A stretch of 64,000 nt of DNA from Sipunculus nudus. Taxonomy: Eukaryota > Annelida > Sipuncula > Golfingiida > Sipunculidae. The translations under genes were made by a program, and so were the position numbers. Below are positions 22,751 to 34,564 of this stretch, piece by piece. Numbering within the stretch: position 1 is the first letter of the stretch; the number at the start of each line of letters is the position of its first letter. Location of the stretch: assembly GCA_026874595.1 (NCBI GenBank), contig CM049321.1:48651297-48715296 (forward strand), in the 5' to 3' direction. The notes under the pieces are model-generated. The model was not told the origin of the DNA. It was given only the letters and a program-made list of their open reading frames with translations, and did not search any database.

Positions 22751-24770
22751 ATATATGCCTTTTTCACCTTCCCCTCATATTTGCTCTGAGCTGACAACTC
22801 ATGTGCCATTAAATAGGTAAAATATGCATTACTAGATGCCATAACTGTTAAGTGCCCTGTTGCTTTTAGTAATATTTGCTAGTTTAGAAATGCGGTATTA
22901 AATTCGCCTCTTTCTGGACTACCGAGAATCGGCGCCGTTACCTTATTTAATGTAATACTCAAGAATTTGCTGAGAAATCTCAGATAAAAGATTCATATGA
23001 TCTCATTTTTTGGTGTGGAGACCAAAATAATCCTCACATATTTACATATTGAAGAATGGACTGTTGGCGTTGAGGTCTGCATACTACTAGTACTATAGAG
23101 TACTTGTACTATTGGCTACAGAGGTAACTGGGTCTATATGTACTCTCCCTGTAAACAAAATAATATTATTAAATGTATCCAACATGAAATATTTACATTC
23201 AAGTGTATGTTTTTTTAATTTTTAAAAGAACGTACTTTCAATTTCGTTCCGGTGTTATAGTTTAAAAAAAATTTTCCCCATAATATTCTAAGGATGTAAT
23301 TGAAATATTTCTATCATCCCGACATTTTTATCGTTGGATACTGTTTTTATTGATGCGTTGTAAACATCACCTTAACATTTAATAATTCTGTTTAATCATG
23401 TCATTCTGTTGGCTTTTTATAAGGTTTTGTTATATTACTTTAACATCAATGAATTGTACGGAAAAGTAAAAAAAAATGGTTAAGATTGTTTTAAGCTGGT
23501 GGTTCTGCCGACTGTCAGTGGTGATTTGTAAAACTCAAGTCTGCGTGTGAGAGAAAAAGGCAGTTTATATTCTCTTTTATTGTACTTAATTATAGATAAA
23601 AATGGACGTATTTAATTATTAATATGCAGAAAAAATTCATACGGCATGAGCTAATTTATATTAGTTTATATAAATATTAGATATAAGAATTTAGAATGAT
23701 TGTCTTCCAAATGAGTATCAAAGTGTATGCCAAACTGCCAATCCTAAAATCTCCTCAAAATACATTAAAAAAATTTCTATTTAAAGGTCGACTCCATCCT
23801 TTTGGGGGCAATATTTTCTGTATGTTATTATGATAATAGACTTTCCCTTTTCTCATGCAAACTTTTCATGTCAAAGTAAACATCGACGTCTTTTCTATTT
23901 TTAAAATCTTCCAACAAAACAAAATCTTGTGAAACCCGTCATATTATTCACGTTAACTTTTTGAAAGTATTACTCACCAAATAAATGATTTCGTTTCTCG
24001 TTTCCATTCCAAGAAGATGAGTATGGTCCAGTTGAAAATAATCCGAAATACTGTCAAAATAATGATGCAACAGGAAACTTATTTTCCCAAAGAAGGGATT
24101 CTTTTTTTAATTTTTACTTACAAGCACAACTTACATATAACTGTAGCATTAGATGATTAATTACTGATACCATGAAATACAAATCAGATCAGATATTTAA
24201 TTGTTTTTAAATAAACTGTCAAACGCTCAAAACGCATTGCAACAGGGATAAATATCTACATAAATCACATAGCTGCTATTTGGATTAAAGTGACATTCAT
24301 TAAGCAAATAGCATTCACGTAAATACGACATTATCTCATGAATGAAGATGCCCTTCACTATGCATTTAGCAAGTAAGTGTCAATGCTGTAGATCTCTTTT
24401 ATAAGACTAAATGTTCCTTTTACTATCAGTGCCACGTGTTCTGCTCAGGGGCGTATTTTCTTAAACACTAAGCTTGTCTACGTTTTTGCCTTTCACTGTA
24501 ATTATTTACTGTCTTGGCTGCAGTATAAACGGATAGCCCAAAAAGTGCAATAATTTTCTTATGACTTATCTTCACTATCCTTGACAGTATAAGAATAGTT
24601 GCGCAAGCCCTTGCAGGAGCACAGTTTATATACTTAACTCAATTTTACACTATTTTGTCTGTAAACTTTTTTACGGGTTTATATAGCAGCGCTATCACAG
24701 GGAAAAACCAATGAGGTCGTTTAGGATACGATGGTAAAAAAATAAACCAATAGTTACTGATGTGTTATAT
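22751..24770. other. Unit 1 spacer between element and lectin gene
   Basis: About 2 kb conserved in most units with no recognised gene; it lies 3' of the minus-strand lectin. No AATAAA for the lectin is close to its stop. The nearest candidate on the minus strand is TTTATT (plus strand) at 23577-23582, with ATTAAA variants nearer. Confidence 0.5.
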
Positions 24771-24994
24771 TTAACACGCAACTTTCTTTTCACATAGAGC
24801 TTCATTATAAACGTTCTTTGATTCATCAGACCATGTGAAATCAGGTTTTAAAACAATATATCTGTTCCATGGCAAATTGGAGGGTTTCATAACGGCCCAA
24901 CGCGTATACTGGATTTCTGTTCCGCTTCCGGTCCAAACCCATTTTCCGTCGTCTTCTCGGTGCCCGGATGTCCAGTAGCTTTTAGGTAGCTCAA
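24771..24994 (-). CDS. Lectin copy 1, exon 3: C-terminal half of the CTLD and stop
   Basis: 224 nt, ending in TAA (24771-24773). Encodes YWTSGHREDDGKWVW, TRWAVMKPSN, WSDES and ALCEKKVAC. Confidence 0.88.
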
Positions 24995-26721
24995 CTATTA
25001 ACACCAAAATAAACCAAGAACAATGTGGCAATAGTTAAAAGTGTTTTACCTGAAAGCAAAAGCCAAACGGAAAAGGGAATACCAAAAATAGTAGTCAAGT
25101 GAAGATGAAACGTATACACGTACGGGGTCATTCCTCCATCTGTTCCATCAATTCTTAGAAATTGTACTTTTTTTCGCAAGGGGCAATTGCAGGACCATTT
25201 ATCAGGAACTATGCGAACTCTTTAGCCACCAGTAATTTATATCAGTATAATATGTATTATATCAGTATAATATGTATTACCGTCTGAACGTAGCACTCTC
25301 TCTAGATGTATCATCTCTACCCGAGTTTCGATGCTGAGAAGACTAGCATGTCTCATCCGACAATCACGCCGGGCACCGGCTTGTGTCCGGAATTCAGGGA
25401 CAAAACTTGACCAGTAACAAGACGCTGTACCCTTCCCAGCCTCTTGATAAGGATAAGCGAAGCCTTTTGGGCACTTTGGTTCTGCAAGTACAGAAAGTTG
25501 AACTGCAAGTTGTTATCGATATATTAACATGCTACGCTTCGCGACATCATTTTTTATATTAGTGTCAATAATGTATCAATATTTTTACAAGCATGACTAC
25601 TACTGATTTACTGTTATAGAATTAAGGTAACTATAACAAATTTAGATTTGGATGAGTAAATTGCCGAAAGCCCGTGTAAACATTCATTGTGGTTGTTGTA
25701 GAAAATAGCAGGAATGGAAAGAAATGGTCTAAATAGGGTCTAATGATCTGATGATCAAAGCAAATTGAACCATCAAAATCAATTCACCCAAAAACACTTG
25801 GTGCAATAATATTTTTATACAATGCAAGTATCGTAATAGGTATCGCAATGCGCTATAACATATTGTTATACAGTAAACCTCGCCTTACGACCACCTCGTT
25901 TCCGCGACACCCTCAAAATAACGACCACTTTCTCATGATCCCAATTCTTATTTGCTCTATATCACACCTCGCTTCGACGAACACCTCAAAAGTGTTACCA
26001 ATTTATCGAGGTCCCTTTGGTGGTCGTAAGTTTGAGGTTTAACTGTTTATTGCAATACGAACATCATAGGCAATGTGTACTCACGGCATTTGCTTGTGCG
26101 AGGGTAAGCGCACGAGGACTGGATACTCGTTGCCATGGATATGACGTCACTGAACGAGACACTGAGCTGTATTCCTTGAGGGCATGTGCCAATGCATTTG
26201 CGCTCAAGCACTTTGGGTTTCCCTTTTATAGGCCTACCATCCTGTGTTGTCCCTTGAGTAGTCAGGACGTTACCTTACCATAAATGAATAGATAAAATAT
26301 TTATGCCTGAATATTTTTTTTCTGTTTTCATTCAAGAGGGCGAAGAAATTACGATTGTAATATCTTTTTGTTAATCTTATCAGCATACCAAAAGCTGATG
26401 GATCAAATAAACCCTGATTTCGTTGAAGAAAATGATTCTTTCTTTTAAAAATTAGTCACATTTATCATTTTAACTCATATTTATGTAGAAAAACTAAATG
26501 TGAACAAAGAAAATTCATAAATACTTCATCTTCGACGAATTGGCGTTAGTTTATTTACTGAGCTTCCTTATATTAAAATGACCATACATTGAAACTAATC
26601 TTTGATACTAGAAAAGCAGTGTCCCCTCCAGGAGTAGGATGGTTATCCTATTTTTGTTGTAAAGAAGATATATATTTTTACCTGTCAGAACGGACACACT
26701 TAAGAAAGTGTTGAGAAGCAT
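24771..26721 (-). CDS. C-type lectin-like secreted protein, copy 1 (intact)
   Basis: Three exons on the minus strand: 26682-26721 (signal peptide), 25281-25481 and 24771-24994. Both introns are phase 1 (donors GTAAAA and GTAATA, acceptors TTGCAG and TTAATAG). The product is 154 residues. MLLNTFLSVSVLT is a short hydrophobic leader. The CTLD has CPKGF (C17), CYW (C35), the RRDC helix (C54), LLSIET, YWTSG (87-91), GKWVW (97-101), WSDE (135-138) and ALCEK (C148). C17-C35 and C54-C148 fit the long-form and core disulfides of the family. The second core pair is missing: Tyr126 and Ser139 stand where cysteines are expected. KPS (117-119) replaces EPN or QPD, so classical mannose or galactose binding through calcium is doubtful. 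C154 is an extra terminal cysteine. The likely role is an extracellular recognition protein; the ligand is unknown. Confidence 0.85.
25281..25481 (-). CDS. Lectin copy 1, exon 2: N-terminal half of the CTLD
   Basis: 201 nt, phase 1 on both sides. Encodes PKCPKGFAYPYQEAG, CYWSSF, the A..RDC helix and LLSIETRVEM. The donor is followed by two ~20-bp copies of an ATACATATTATACTGAT sequence in every unit. Confidence 0.88.
25871..26045. mobile_element. MITE-like palindromic element in lectin intron 1, unit 1
   Basis: Inverted ends CAGTAAACCTCGCCTTACGA and the complementary GGTGGTCGTAAGTTTGAGGTTTAACTG, about 175 bp, preceded by TA. Internal GACCACCT blocks repeat. The ends look like those of pogo/Tigger- or mariner-type elements. 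No coding capacity. Confidence 0.65.
26085..26230 (-). promoter_or_regulatory. Candidate second promoter and first exon inside lectin intron 1
   Basis: On the minus strand a TATA box (TATAAAAG, 26223-26230) is followed by a palindromic CRE (TGACGTCA, 26142-26149), an ATG in good context (26134-26136) and 17 codons (MATSIQSSCAYPRTSKC) ending at a GTGAGT donor in phase 1. That phase matches lectin exon 2. The TATA box, CRE, ATG and donor recur in the other complete units. Two in-frame ATGs upstream lead to a short frame with a stop. The product would lack a signal peptide. It is a candidate only. Confidence 0.4.
26682..26721 (-). CDS. Lectin copy 1, exon 1: signal peptide
   Basis: A 40-nt coding exon giving MLLNTFLSVSVLT and one extra base, with donor GTAAAA. 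The phase-1 end joins exon 2 to give ...LTEPKCPKG. The coding sequence is identical in all five copies inside the window. An out-of-frame ATG 16 bp upstream opens a short overlapping frame. A CACGTG E-box lies at 26816-26821 and a weak TATATAAT near 26830. Confidence 0.75.
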
Positions 26722-28934
26722 GAAGTTTTGTTTGAAGGCATCTGCTGAAATTGTGAAGTTTAGAATATTCAGAGATATCGTACATTATTAGATGACCAGG
26801 TTTTACCATTAATATCACGTGTTTAAATAATTATATATGTAAAATCGTGCAGTGCTTCGAATGAGAATACAAGAGAATTGTTCAGAGGAGTTAACGTAAA
26901 TATAAACAGACAAATACTAATATTTATAAAATGAGAGTGGTATATTAGAAAAGGTCCAGAGACACTATCCTTATCTTTCCAATGCCAGGTGTTTAAAGGA
27001 AAACATCACATCTAAAAAGTACTACAGTTCGGCAATATATTTTCGGATAAAGTGACTGTGGTCCAGTTTGTAAGGAAGTACAGCTCACTGAAATATGTTA
27101 TATTTATTTATCATAAGTAAACGAAGCACTTACAAGCAGACTGGCATAAACTGTAGAACTAGGTGAGTTCGTAGTGTCGTATGCTATATTGGTTGCAGGA
27201 ATAAGTTCCATAAAATTGTTTAACTACCTTGCTTTTAGAAAATTTGATTGAAACCCGAATCAAAACAGAGGAAAACAAACCACTCTTCTCAAACCCGTGA
27301 AGGCAGTGTGATTATAAACAGTAAACACACTAGTCTGAACCTACATCTCTGTATGAATGATCAGAAATGCTCTATTAACTGATGGATCGGGTTTAGGACT
27401 TTTGTGTGTGATTAATGCCAATCAACTCTTAGATTCCATATTTTGACGCTGTGTTTTGTGTTTGATAGAAGCATTCGTTTTTCTGGTTTTATTCTCATAA
27501 ACAATAGTCCTTTATAACATGTTTCTGGTAATGACACTATTATAAGCCCCAAACACTCCGATCAATAAAGGTTTTCAAATTATTCAAATCGTCCATAGGC
27601 TTCTATAATAAAGCTATTTTTAAATTGAGCTAAATTGAGCTCAGCAGCCTTAATGAACATTCGTCGGATACATGATGTTTAAAATGCAATTTTGACGTTG
27701 ATGGAGTGCATTTATTAAGTAAAAAATGAAAGGTAGGAAATAGGAGGCCTTTCCTGTAAAAACTGGACTTTTATGCCTTGAATCAGAAAGGATAATTGTC
27801 CTTTGAATGGACAGAAACCTAAAATGCATTAAAACGGAAGTACATTAATATTTGACACGAAATCCAAACAGTTCATGGACTTTGATATTACTACTGTTCG
27901 TGGCGAGATAATTACCCAGATAAGAAGTAGGCTTGTAATTGGTGGCCGAGATGACAATCTAAGAGAATAACGGTTTTAAAGATGTTGAGATTTGCTCAGT
28001 ATATCAGTCTGCACACAAAAAGATGACAGCTTGCCGTAAGACACAACAAAGTGTGGACTCAGTAGTCCCTGGTGGATAAAGTTCAAAGTCAGGCCAAGTA
28101 AATTATCGCGGAAATCACAACAGAAATGTTAAGCTGTATTGTTGAAAGAAAGTTAAACCCTCTTTCAGGAATATGAAAGGTGATGCAATCAGGTAAAATG
28201 AATGTTCACCAATAAGGCGTAATACTATTTTTGTTGAAGGAATACAATAAAGTAAAACAGCAGTTTTATGAATAAGTACTGGCAGTTTATAGTCACCTGT
28301 AACCATAAAGCTGGTAAAGTTCATCCAGTGACAGCCATGAGGATTATGGCGTTAATCCAGTGACAATCATAACGCTGATGACGTTATTTCAGTGATAATT
28401 ATGACGATCATAGCGTAAAGTGAAATTCTGTTATCTTAATTTACTTTAATGATACTATTGCATGAATGACGAGCAGAATAAAAAAAATTCCTACTGCTTC
28501 CACCTTCCCAGTGAAAGAAAAATATTATCATTTGTAGCTGAAACGCCTGGATGCCCTTAATCGCCCTCTATGGTGAATTCATTTGTGGCGGAATGGTGGA
28601 ATTCTTTACTAAGGCTCATTGTTTTCATTTTATATCAGTGTCATGTGTCATGCTTATAACTGTAGCTTCATAAGACTTAACTTGCCCACGTTTTTGCCTT
28701 ACAATGTACATTTTTATTATTTTTTTCTGGCCTGCGCGGTAGTGTAAATTATGTCAAATTGATGTGCAATATTTCAAATGACACGTCTGTAAAAATTCAG
28801 TATGAAATGAAAGTTGACATTAAACAAATAATGTTACACAGAACGCTGCCTTATTATGAAACATTAGATAAAATACACATGTGAAGTCTTTAATTCCTGC
28901 AAGAAGAAGTCTAAATCACAAATGTAGTAATAAT
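26722..28934. other. Unit 1 right part, upstream of the lectin start
   Basis: About 2.2 kb shared by the units (partly deleted at the unit 3/4 junction). No gene recognised. Two short + strand frames stay open in several copies: 27833-27970 (contains TTVRGEIITQIRSRL here, VRDE elsewhere) and 28729-28884 (contains KLMCNISND and LPYYETLDKIHM). They match no family I know. Confidence 0.4.
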
Positions 28935-30650
28935 GTAAGCTCTTGACGGGATCATCGATACGAACATTTTTTCAGCATTTTTAGCTCGGCTGACTATAAG
29001 TCATCTGAGCCATAGTCGTGGTCCATTGTCCGTCGTGCGTCCGTCCGGATGTCCCTTCCGTAAGACTGGCACGTTTCGACACCATTGGACTTACAAATCT
29101 GAAATTCGGCATACAGTCAGGTGTCCCCAAAATCTCCTACCATGCCGAAAATTCGGTCAATAGGACTTCGTTCCTTTGAGATATTAAGGAAAAACCTCAA
29201 TATTTTATTAGAAATCTATTTTAACACTTCAGGACTGCCTAATATTAAAACCACTGATCTGTTTTTTTTTCATATTTACCAAAAATATTCCTGTATATAG
29301 TTCCTATGTACATGCCAGGAATTAAGTCAGTATTATATAATTTAAAAAAGTTATGGGCCCAAACATAATGGACTTTGTAAAAAATCAGGAAAGATATTTG
29401 GTCACTTAAGAGAAAAAGTGTTAAAGCTAGGGACTTTTTTTCAGTAATACAACTTTAATTAATCAGAATTTGATTGTATACCAAAATTATTCATTCAGTA
29501 CTTTTCTGCCTCAGTAGAATGGGAATTAAAGGGATTTGCATTGTTTTTCTATCTCTCTGTCTGTTTTTATATTTTCAATAATTATGAATAAAACTTTTTT
29601 TACCTGTAAGCACTTTTGGATTAAATTTTGTTTCCTGTATGTTTATGCAGAGGAGTTGTAACTTTCCTCACTCCCTGCCACTGATTATTTGTTTGGGACA
29701 ATATTCTTCTGGCAACTGCATAAATTTTATTACTGGAAAATAAAGAAAAAAATCAGAGGTACAAAGGTGTTTTAAAACTCTCATCCCCCCCCCCCCCCCA
29801 TTAGGTCGAACAGCTGAGACCCCATGTAACCCTTCACCACCACACAACACCAGATTTTGAGTCATCTCTTCTCTGTATTCACACTCAGATTGTCACTTCA
29901 GATTGTTTTCCTCTAAAGGTCACCCGCATGTCCCATCAGTAACTTCGTCTCTGAACTCCCAAGTTTCAGTCTCTCAAGTTGACCTCAACCTGCTTATAGT
30001 GATCATGGGCGATTTCAATATTGACATTTCTAAAATAATATATAACACCAAATTGACACAATTATGTCAACTCTTTAAATGTCAACAGCTAGTCAGAGAA
30101 CCAACCAATGACCATGGAAATACCATAGATCTTATCTTTTCTAACTGTTTAAATGCTTCAGTTTCAACATTAGAAAACGCATGGTCAGATCACAAGATAT
30201 TATTAGCAAGAATCCCTCATTCTTCAATTCAGATCAAACATGGCAACTTCTCATAGCTTAATCTACCATTTCTTCTCTATAGATACTTTGTGATACATTC
30301 TTTTTCCTCTCCCTTTCAGCAACAACTGCTTCCCAAAACATATCAGTTTTCTACTTTTCCATAATTATTTGATTTATTAAATGTGTATTTTTATACTTGC
30401 AAATCTCCACTTCCTTCCTCTGCAATGTTCAACATCTGGTCATTCCCAATGCAATACTTTAGACGCACATTTATTTACATATTTGAAATACTGATAATTG
30501 TATATTACTATTTCGCTCAACTGCATAAATAATACAAAAAGTTACATCTGTCAAAATAAAATCTTACAGACGTACATACAATAATGGTGATAAAATTATA
30601 TCTGTCGCATTAAGTTGAGCGCCGTGACCCATGGGTCCCTTGTTTTATAT
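28935..30650 (+). mobile_element. Unit 2 hairpin/endonuclease-fragment element
   Basis: The 5' hairpin (28984-29010) has arms GCTCGGCTGAC and GTCATCTGAGC; the 3' end has the perfect GACCCATGGGTC palindrome before CCCTTGTT. A C tract lies at 29785-29799. It contains the longest open endonuclease fragment (29903-30256) and is about 1.7 kb, against 2.3 kb in unit 1. Confidence 0.7.
29903..30256 (+). pseudogene. LINE-type endonuclease C-terminal fragment, unit 2 (open)
   Basis: 117 codons: LLIVIMGDFNIDIS, REPTNDHGNTIDLIFSN and AWSDHKILLARIPH are recognisable EEP-fold segments of non-LTR retrotransposon endonucleases. The ATG is only the first in the frame; the N-terminal catalytic residues are missing. 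Some Helitron-related elements also carry such an endonuclease, so the source could be either class. Confidence 0.75.
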
Positions 30651-32612
30651 GCCTTTTTCACCGTCCCCTCATGTTTGCTCTAAGCTAACAACTCATGTGC
30701 CATTAAATAGGTAAAATATGCATGACTAGATGCCATAATTGTTAAGTGTCCTGTTGCTTTTAGTAATATTTGCTAGTCTAGAAATGCGGTATTAAATTCG
30801 CCTCTTTCTTGCCTACCGAGAATTGGCGCCGTTACCTCATTTAATCTTAATACTCAAGAATTTGCTAAGAAATCTCAGATAAAAGATTCATATGATCTCA
30901 TTTTTTGGTGTGGAGACCAAAATAATCCTCACATATTTACATTATGAAATATGGACTGTTGGCATTGAGGGGTGCATGATACTAGTACTATAGTGTACTT
31001 GTACTATTGGGTATAAAGCTAACTGGGTCCATGATATGTACTTTCCCTGTAAAATGTTATTAAATGTATCCCATATGAAATATTTAAATTTAAGTGTATT
31101 TTTTTAATATTATAAAGAACATACTTTCAATTTCGTTCCGGTGTTATACTTTAAAAATGAAAACATTTTCCCATAATATTCTAAGGGTGTTATTGAAATA
31201 CTTCTATCATCCCGAAATTTTTATCGTTCGATACCGTTTTTATTGATGCGTTGTCAAGATCACCTTAACATTAAATAATTCTGTTTAATCATGTCATTCC
31301 TTTTTCTGGCTTTTTATAAGGTTTTGTTACATTACTTAAAAATCAATAAATTGTACGGAAAAGTAAAAAAAAAATGGTTAAGATTGTTTAAAGCTGGTGG
31401 TTCTGCCGGCTGTCAGTGGTGATTTGTAAAACTCAAGTCTGTGTGTGAGAGAAAAAGACAGTTTATATTCTCTTTTATTGTACTTATTCATAAATAAAAA
31501 TGGACGTACTTAATTATTAATATACAAAAAACATTCATACGGCATGAGCTAATTTATATTAGTTTATATAAATATTAGATATGAGAATTTAGAATGATTG
31601 TCTACAGAATGTCTATCAAAGTGTATGCCAAACTGTCAATCCTATACTCCCCTCAAAACACATAAAAAAATTTCTATTAAAAGGTCGACTCAATCCTTTT
31701 AGGGGCAATATTTTCTGTATGTTATTATGATAATAGACTTTCCCTTTTCTCATGCAAACTTTAAATGTCAAAGTAAACATCGACGTCTTTTCCATTTTTA
31801 AAATCTTCTAACAAAACAAATCTTGTAAAACCCGTAACATTATTCACGTTAACTTTTTGAAAGTATTACTCTCTCCAAAAACATGATTTCGTTTCTCGTT
31901 TCCATGCCAAGAAGCTGAGTATGGTCCAGTTGAAAATAATAATTTTTTAATTACAAGCACGACTTTCTTATAACTGTAGCGGTTAGATGATTAAATACTA
32001 ATACAATGAAATACAAATCAGATCAGATTTTTTAATTGATTTTAAATAAATTGTCAAACGCTGAAAACGCATTGCAACAGGGATAAATATCTACATAAAT
32101 CACATAGCTGCTATTTGGATAAAAGTGACATTCATTAAGCAAATAGCATTCACGTAAATGCGACATTATCTCATGAATGAAGATGCTTTTCACCATGCAT
32201 TTAGCAAGTAAGTGTCGATGCTGTAGATCTCTTTTATAAGACTAAATGTTCCTTTTAGTATCAGTGCCACGTGTTCTGCTCAGGGGCGTATTTTCTTAAA
32301 CACTAAACTTGTCTACGTTTTTGCCTTTCACTGTAATTATTTACTGTCTTGGCTGCAGTATAAACGGAGAGCCCAAAAAGTGCAATAATTTTCTTATGAC
32401 TTATCTTCACTATCCTTGACAGTATAAGAATAGTTGCGCCTTGCAGAAGCCCTTGCAGGAGCACAGTTTATATACTTAACTCAATTTTTATACTATTTTG
32501 TCTGTGAAGTTTTTTACGGGTTTATAAAGCAGCGCTATCACAGGGAAAACCAATGAGGTCGTTTAGGATACGATGGAAAAAAAATAAACCAATAGTTACT
32601 GATGTGTTATAT

Positions 32613-34564
32613 TTAACACGCAACTTCCTTTTCACATAGAGCTTCATTATAAACGCCCTTTGATTCATCAGACCATGTGAAATCAGGTTTTAAAACAATA
32701 TATCTGTTCCATGGTAAATTGGAGGGTTTCATAACGGCCCAACGCGTATACTGGATTTCAGTTCCGCTTCCGGTCCAAACCCATTTTCCGTCGTCTTCTC
32801 GGTGCCCGGATGTCCAGGAGCTTTTAGGTAGCTCAACTATTGACACCAAAATAAACCAAGAACAATGTGGCAATAGTTAAAAGTGTTTTACCTGAAAGCA
32901 AAAGCCAAACGGAAAAGGGAATACCAAAAATAGTAGTCAAGTGAAGATGAAACGTATACACGTACGGGGACATTCCTCCATTTGTTCCATCAATTCTTAG
33001 AAATTGTACTTTTTTTCGCAAGGGGCAGTTGCAGGGCCATTTATCAGGAACTATGCGAACTCTTTAGCCACGAGTAATTTATATCAGTATAACATGTATT
33101 ATATCAGTATAATATGTATTACCGTCTGAACGTAGCATTCTCTCTAGATGTATCATCTCTACCCGAGTTTCGATGCTGAGAAGACTAGCATGTCTCATCC
33201 GACAATCACGCCGGGCACCGGCTTGTGTCCGGAATTCAGGGACAAAACTTGACCAGTAACAAGACGCTGTAGCCTTCCCAGCCTCTTGATAAGGATAAGC
33301 GAAGCCTTTTGGGCACTTTGGTTCTGCAAGTACAGAAAGTTGAACTGCAAGTTGTTATCGATATATTAACATGCTACGCTTCGCGACATCATTTTTTATA
33401 TTAGTGTCAATAATGTATCGATATTTTTACAAGCATGACTACAACTGATTTACTGTTATAGAATTAAGGTAACTATAACAAATTTAGATTTGGATGAGTA
33501 AATTGCCGAAAGCCCGTGTTAACATTCATTGTGGTTGTTGTAGAAAAATAGCAGGAATGGGAAGAAATGGTCTAAATAGGGTCTAATGATCTGATGATCA
33601 AAGCAAATTGACCCGTCAAAATCAATTCACCCGAAAACACTTGGTTCCATAATATTTTTATACAATGCAATATTGTAATAGGTATCGCAATACGCTATAA
33701 CATATTGTAATACAGTAAACCTCGCCTTACGACCACCTCGTTTTAGCGACAACCTCATAATAACGACCACTTTCTCATGATCCCAATTCTTATTTGCTCT
33801 ATATCACACCTTGCTTCGACGAACACCTCAAAAGTGTTACCAATTTATCGAGGTCCCTTTGGTGGTCGTAAGTTCGAGGTTTAACTGTTTATTGCAATAC
33901 GAACATCATAGGCGATGTGTACTCACGGCATTTGCTTGTGCGAGGGTAAGCGCACGAGGACTGGATACTCGTTGCCATGGATATGACGTCACTGAACGGG
34001 ACACTGAGCTGTATTCCTTGAGGGCATGTGCCAATGCATTTGCGCTCAAGCACTTTGGGTTTCCCTTTTATAGGCCTACCATCCTGTGTTGTCCCTTGAG
34101 TAGTCAGGACGTTACCTTACCATAAATGAATAGATAAAATATTTATGCCTGAATATTTTTTTTTCTGTTTGCATTCAAGAGGGCGAAGAAATTACGATTG
34201 TAATATCTTTTTGTTAATCTTATCAGCATACCAAAAGCTGATGGATCAAATAAACCCTGATTTCATTGAAGAAAATGATTCTTGTTTTTACAAATTAGTC
34301 ACATTTATCATTTTAACTCATATTTATGTAGAAAAACTAAATGTGAACTAAGAAAATTCATGAATATTTCATCTTCGACGAATTGGCGTTAGTTTATTTA
34401 CTGAGCTTCCTTATATTAAAATGACTATACATTGAAACTAATCTTTGATACTAGAAAAGCAGTGCCCCCTCCAGGAGTAGGATGGTTATCCTATTTTTGT
34501 TGTAAAGAAGATATATATTTTTACCTGTCAGAACGGACACACTTAAGAAAGTGTTGAGAAGCAT
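32613..34564 (-). CDS. C-type lectin-like secreted protein, copy 2 (intact)
   Basis: Exons 34525-34564, 33123-33323 and 32613-32836 with the same phases as copy 1; all frames are open, giving 154 residues. Differences from copy 1 include an arginine-methionine pair in place of RV near residue 75, KA for KG near residue 30, GVYNE for NVYNE and a KEVAC ending. The Tyr/Ser replacements of the second disulfide and the KPS motif are kept. It is one of only two copies in the window without an obvious lesion. Confidence 0.84.
33713..33887. mobile_element. MITE-like element in lectin intron 1, unit 2
   Basis: Ends CAGTAAACCTCGCC and CGAGGTTTAACTG in inverted orientation; some internal CCGCGACACC sequence of unit 1 reads TTAGCGACAACC here. 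Confidence 0.65.

Noticed and set aside
24991-25179. A 62-codon minus-strand frame with a hydrophobic stretch, open in most units
   Set aside because: It lies inside lectin intron 2, ends at the exon 3 acceptor in a different frame and cannot be joined to the CTLD. It is conserved because the units are recent copies, and it is frameshifted in unit 6.
26017-26283. A + strand frame of about 88 codons repeated in several units
   Set aside because: It overlaps the end of the MITE and the candidate minus-strand exon; it has no domain and looks like a shadow frame.
28115-28324. A minus-strand frame of about 69 codons with hydrophobic segments, tested as the lectin leader
   Set aside because: No in-phase donor to lectin exon 2, and the 40-nt exon at 26682-26721 fits far better.
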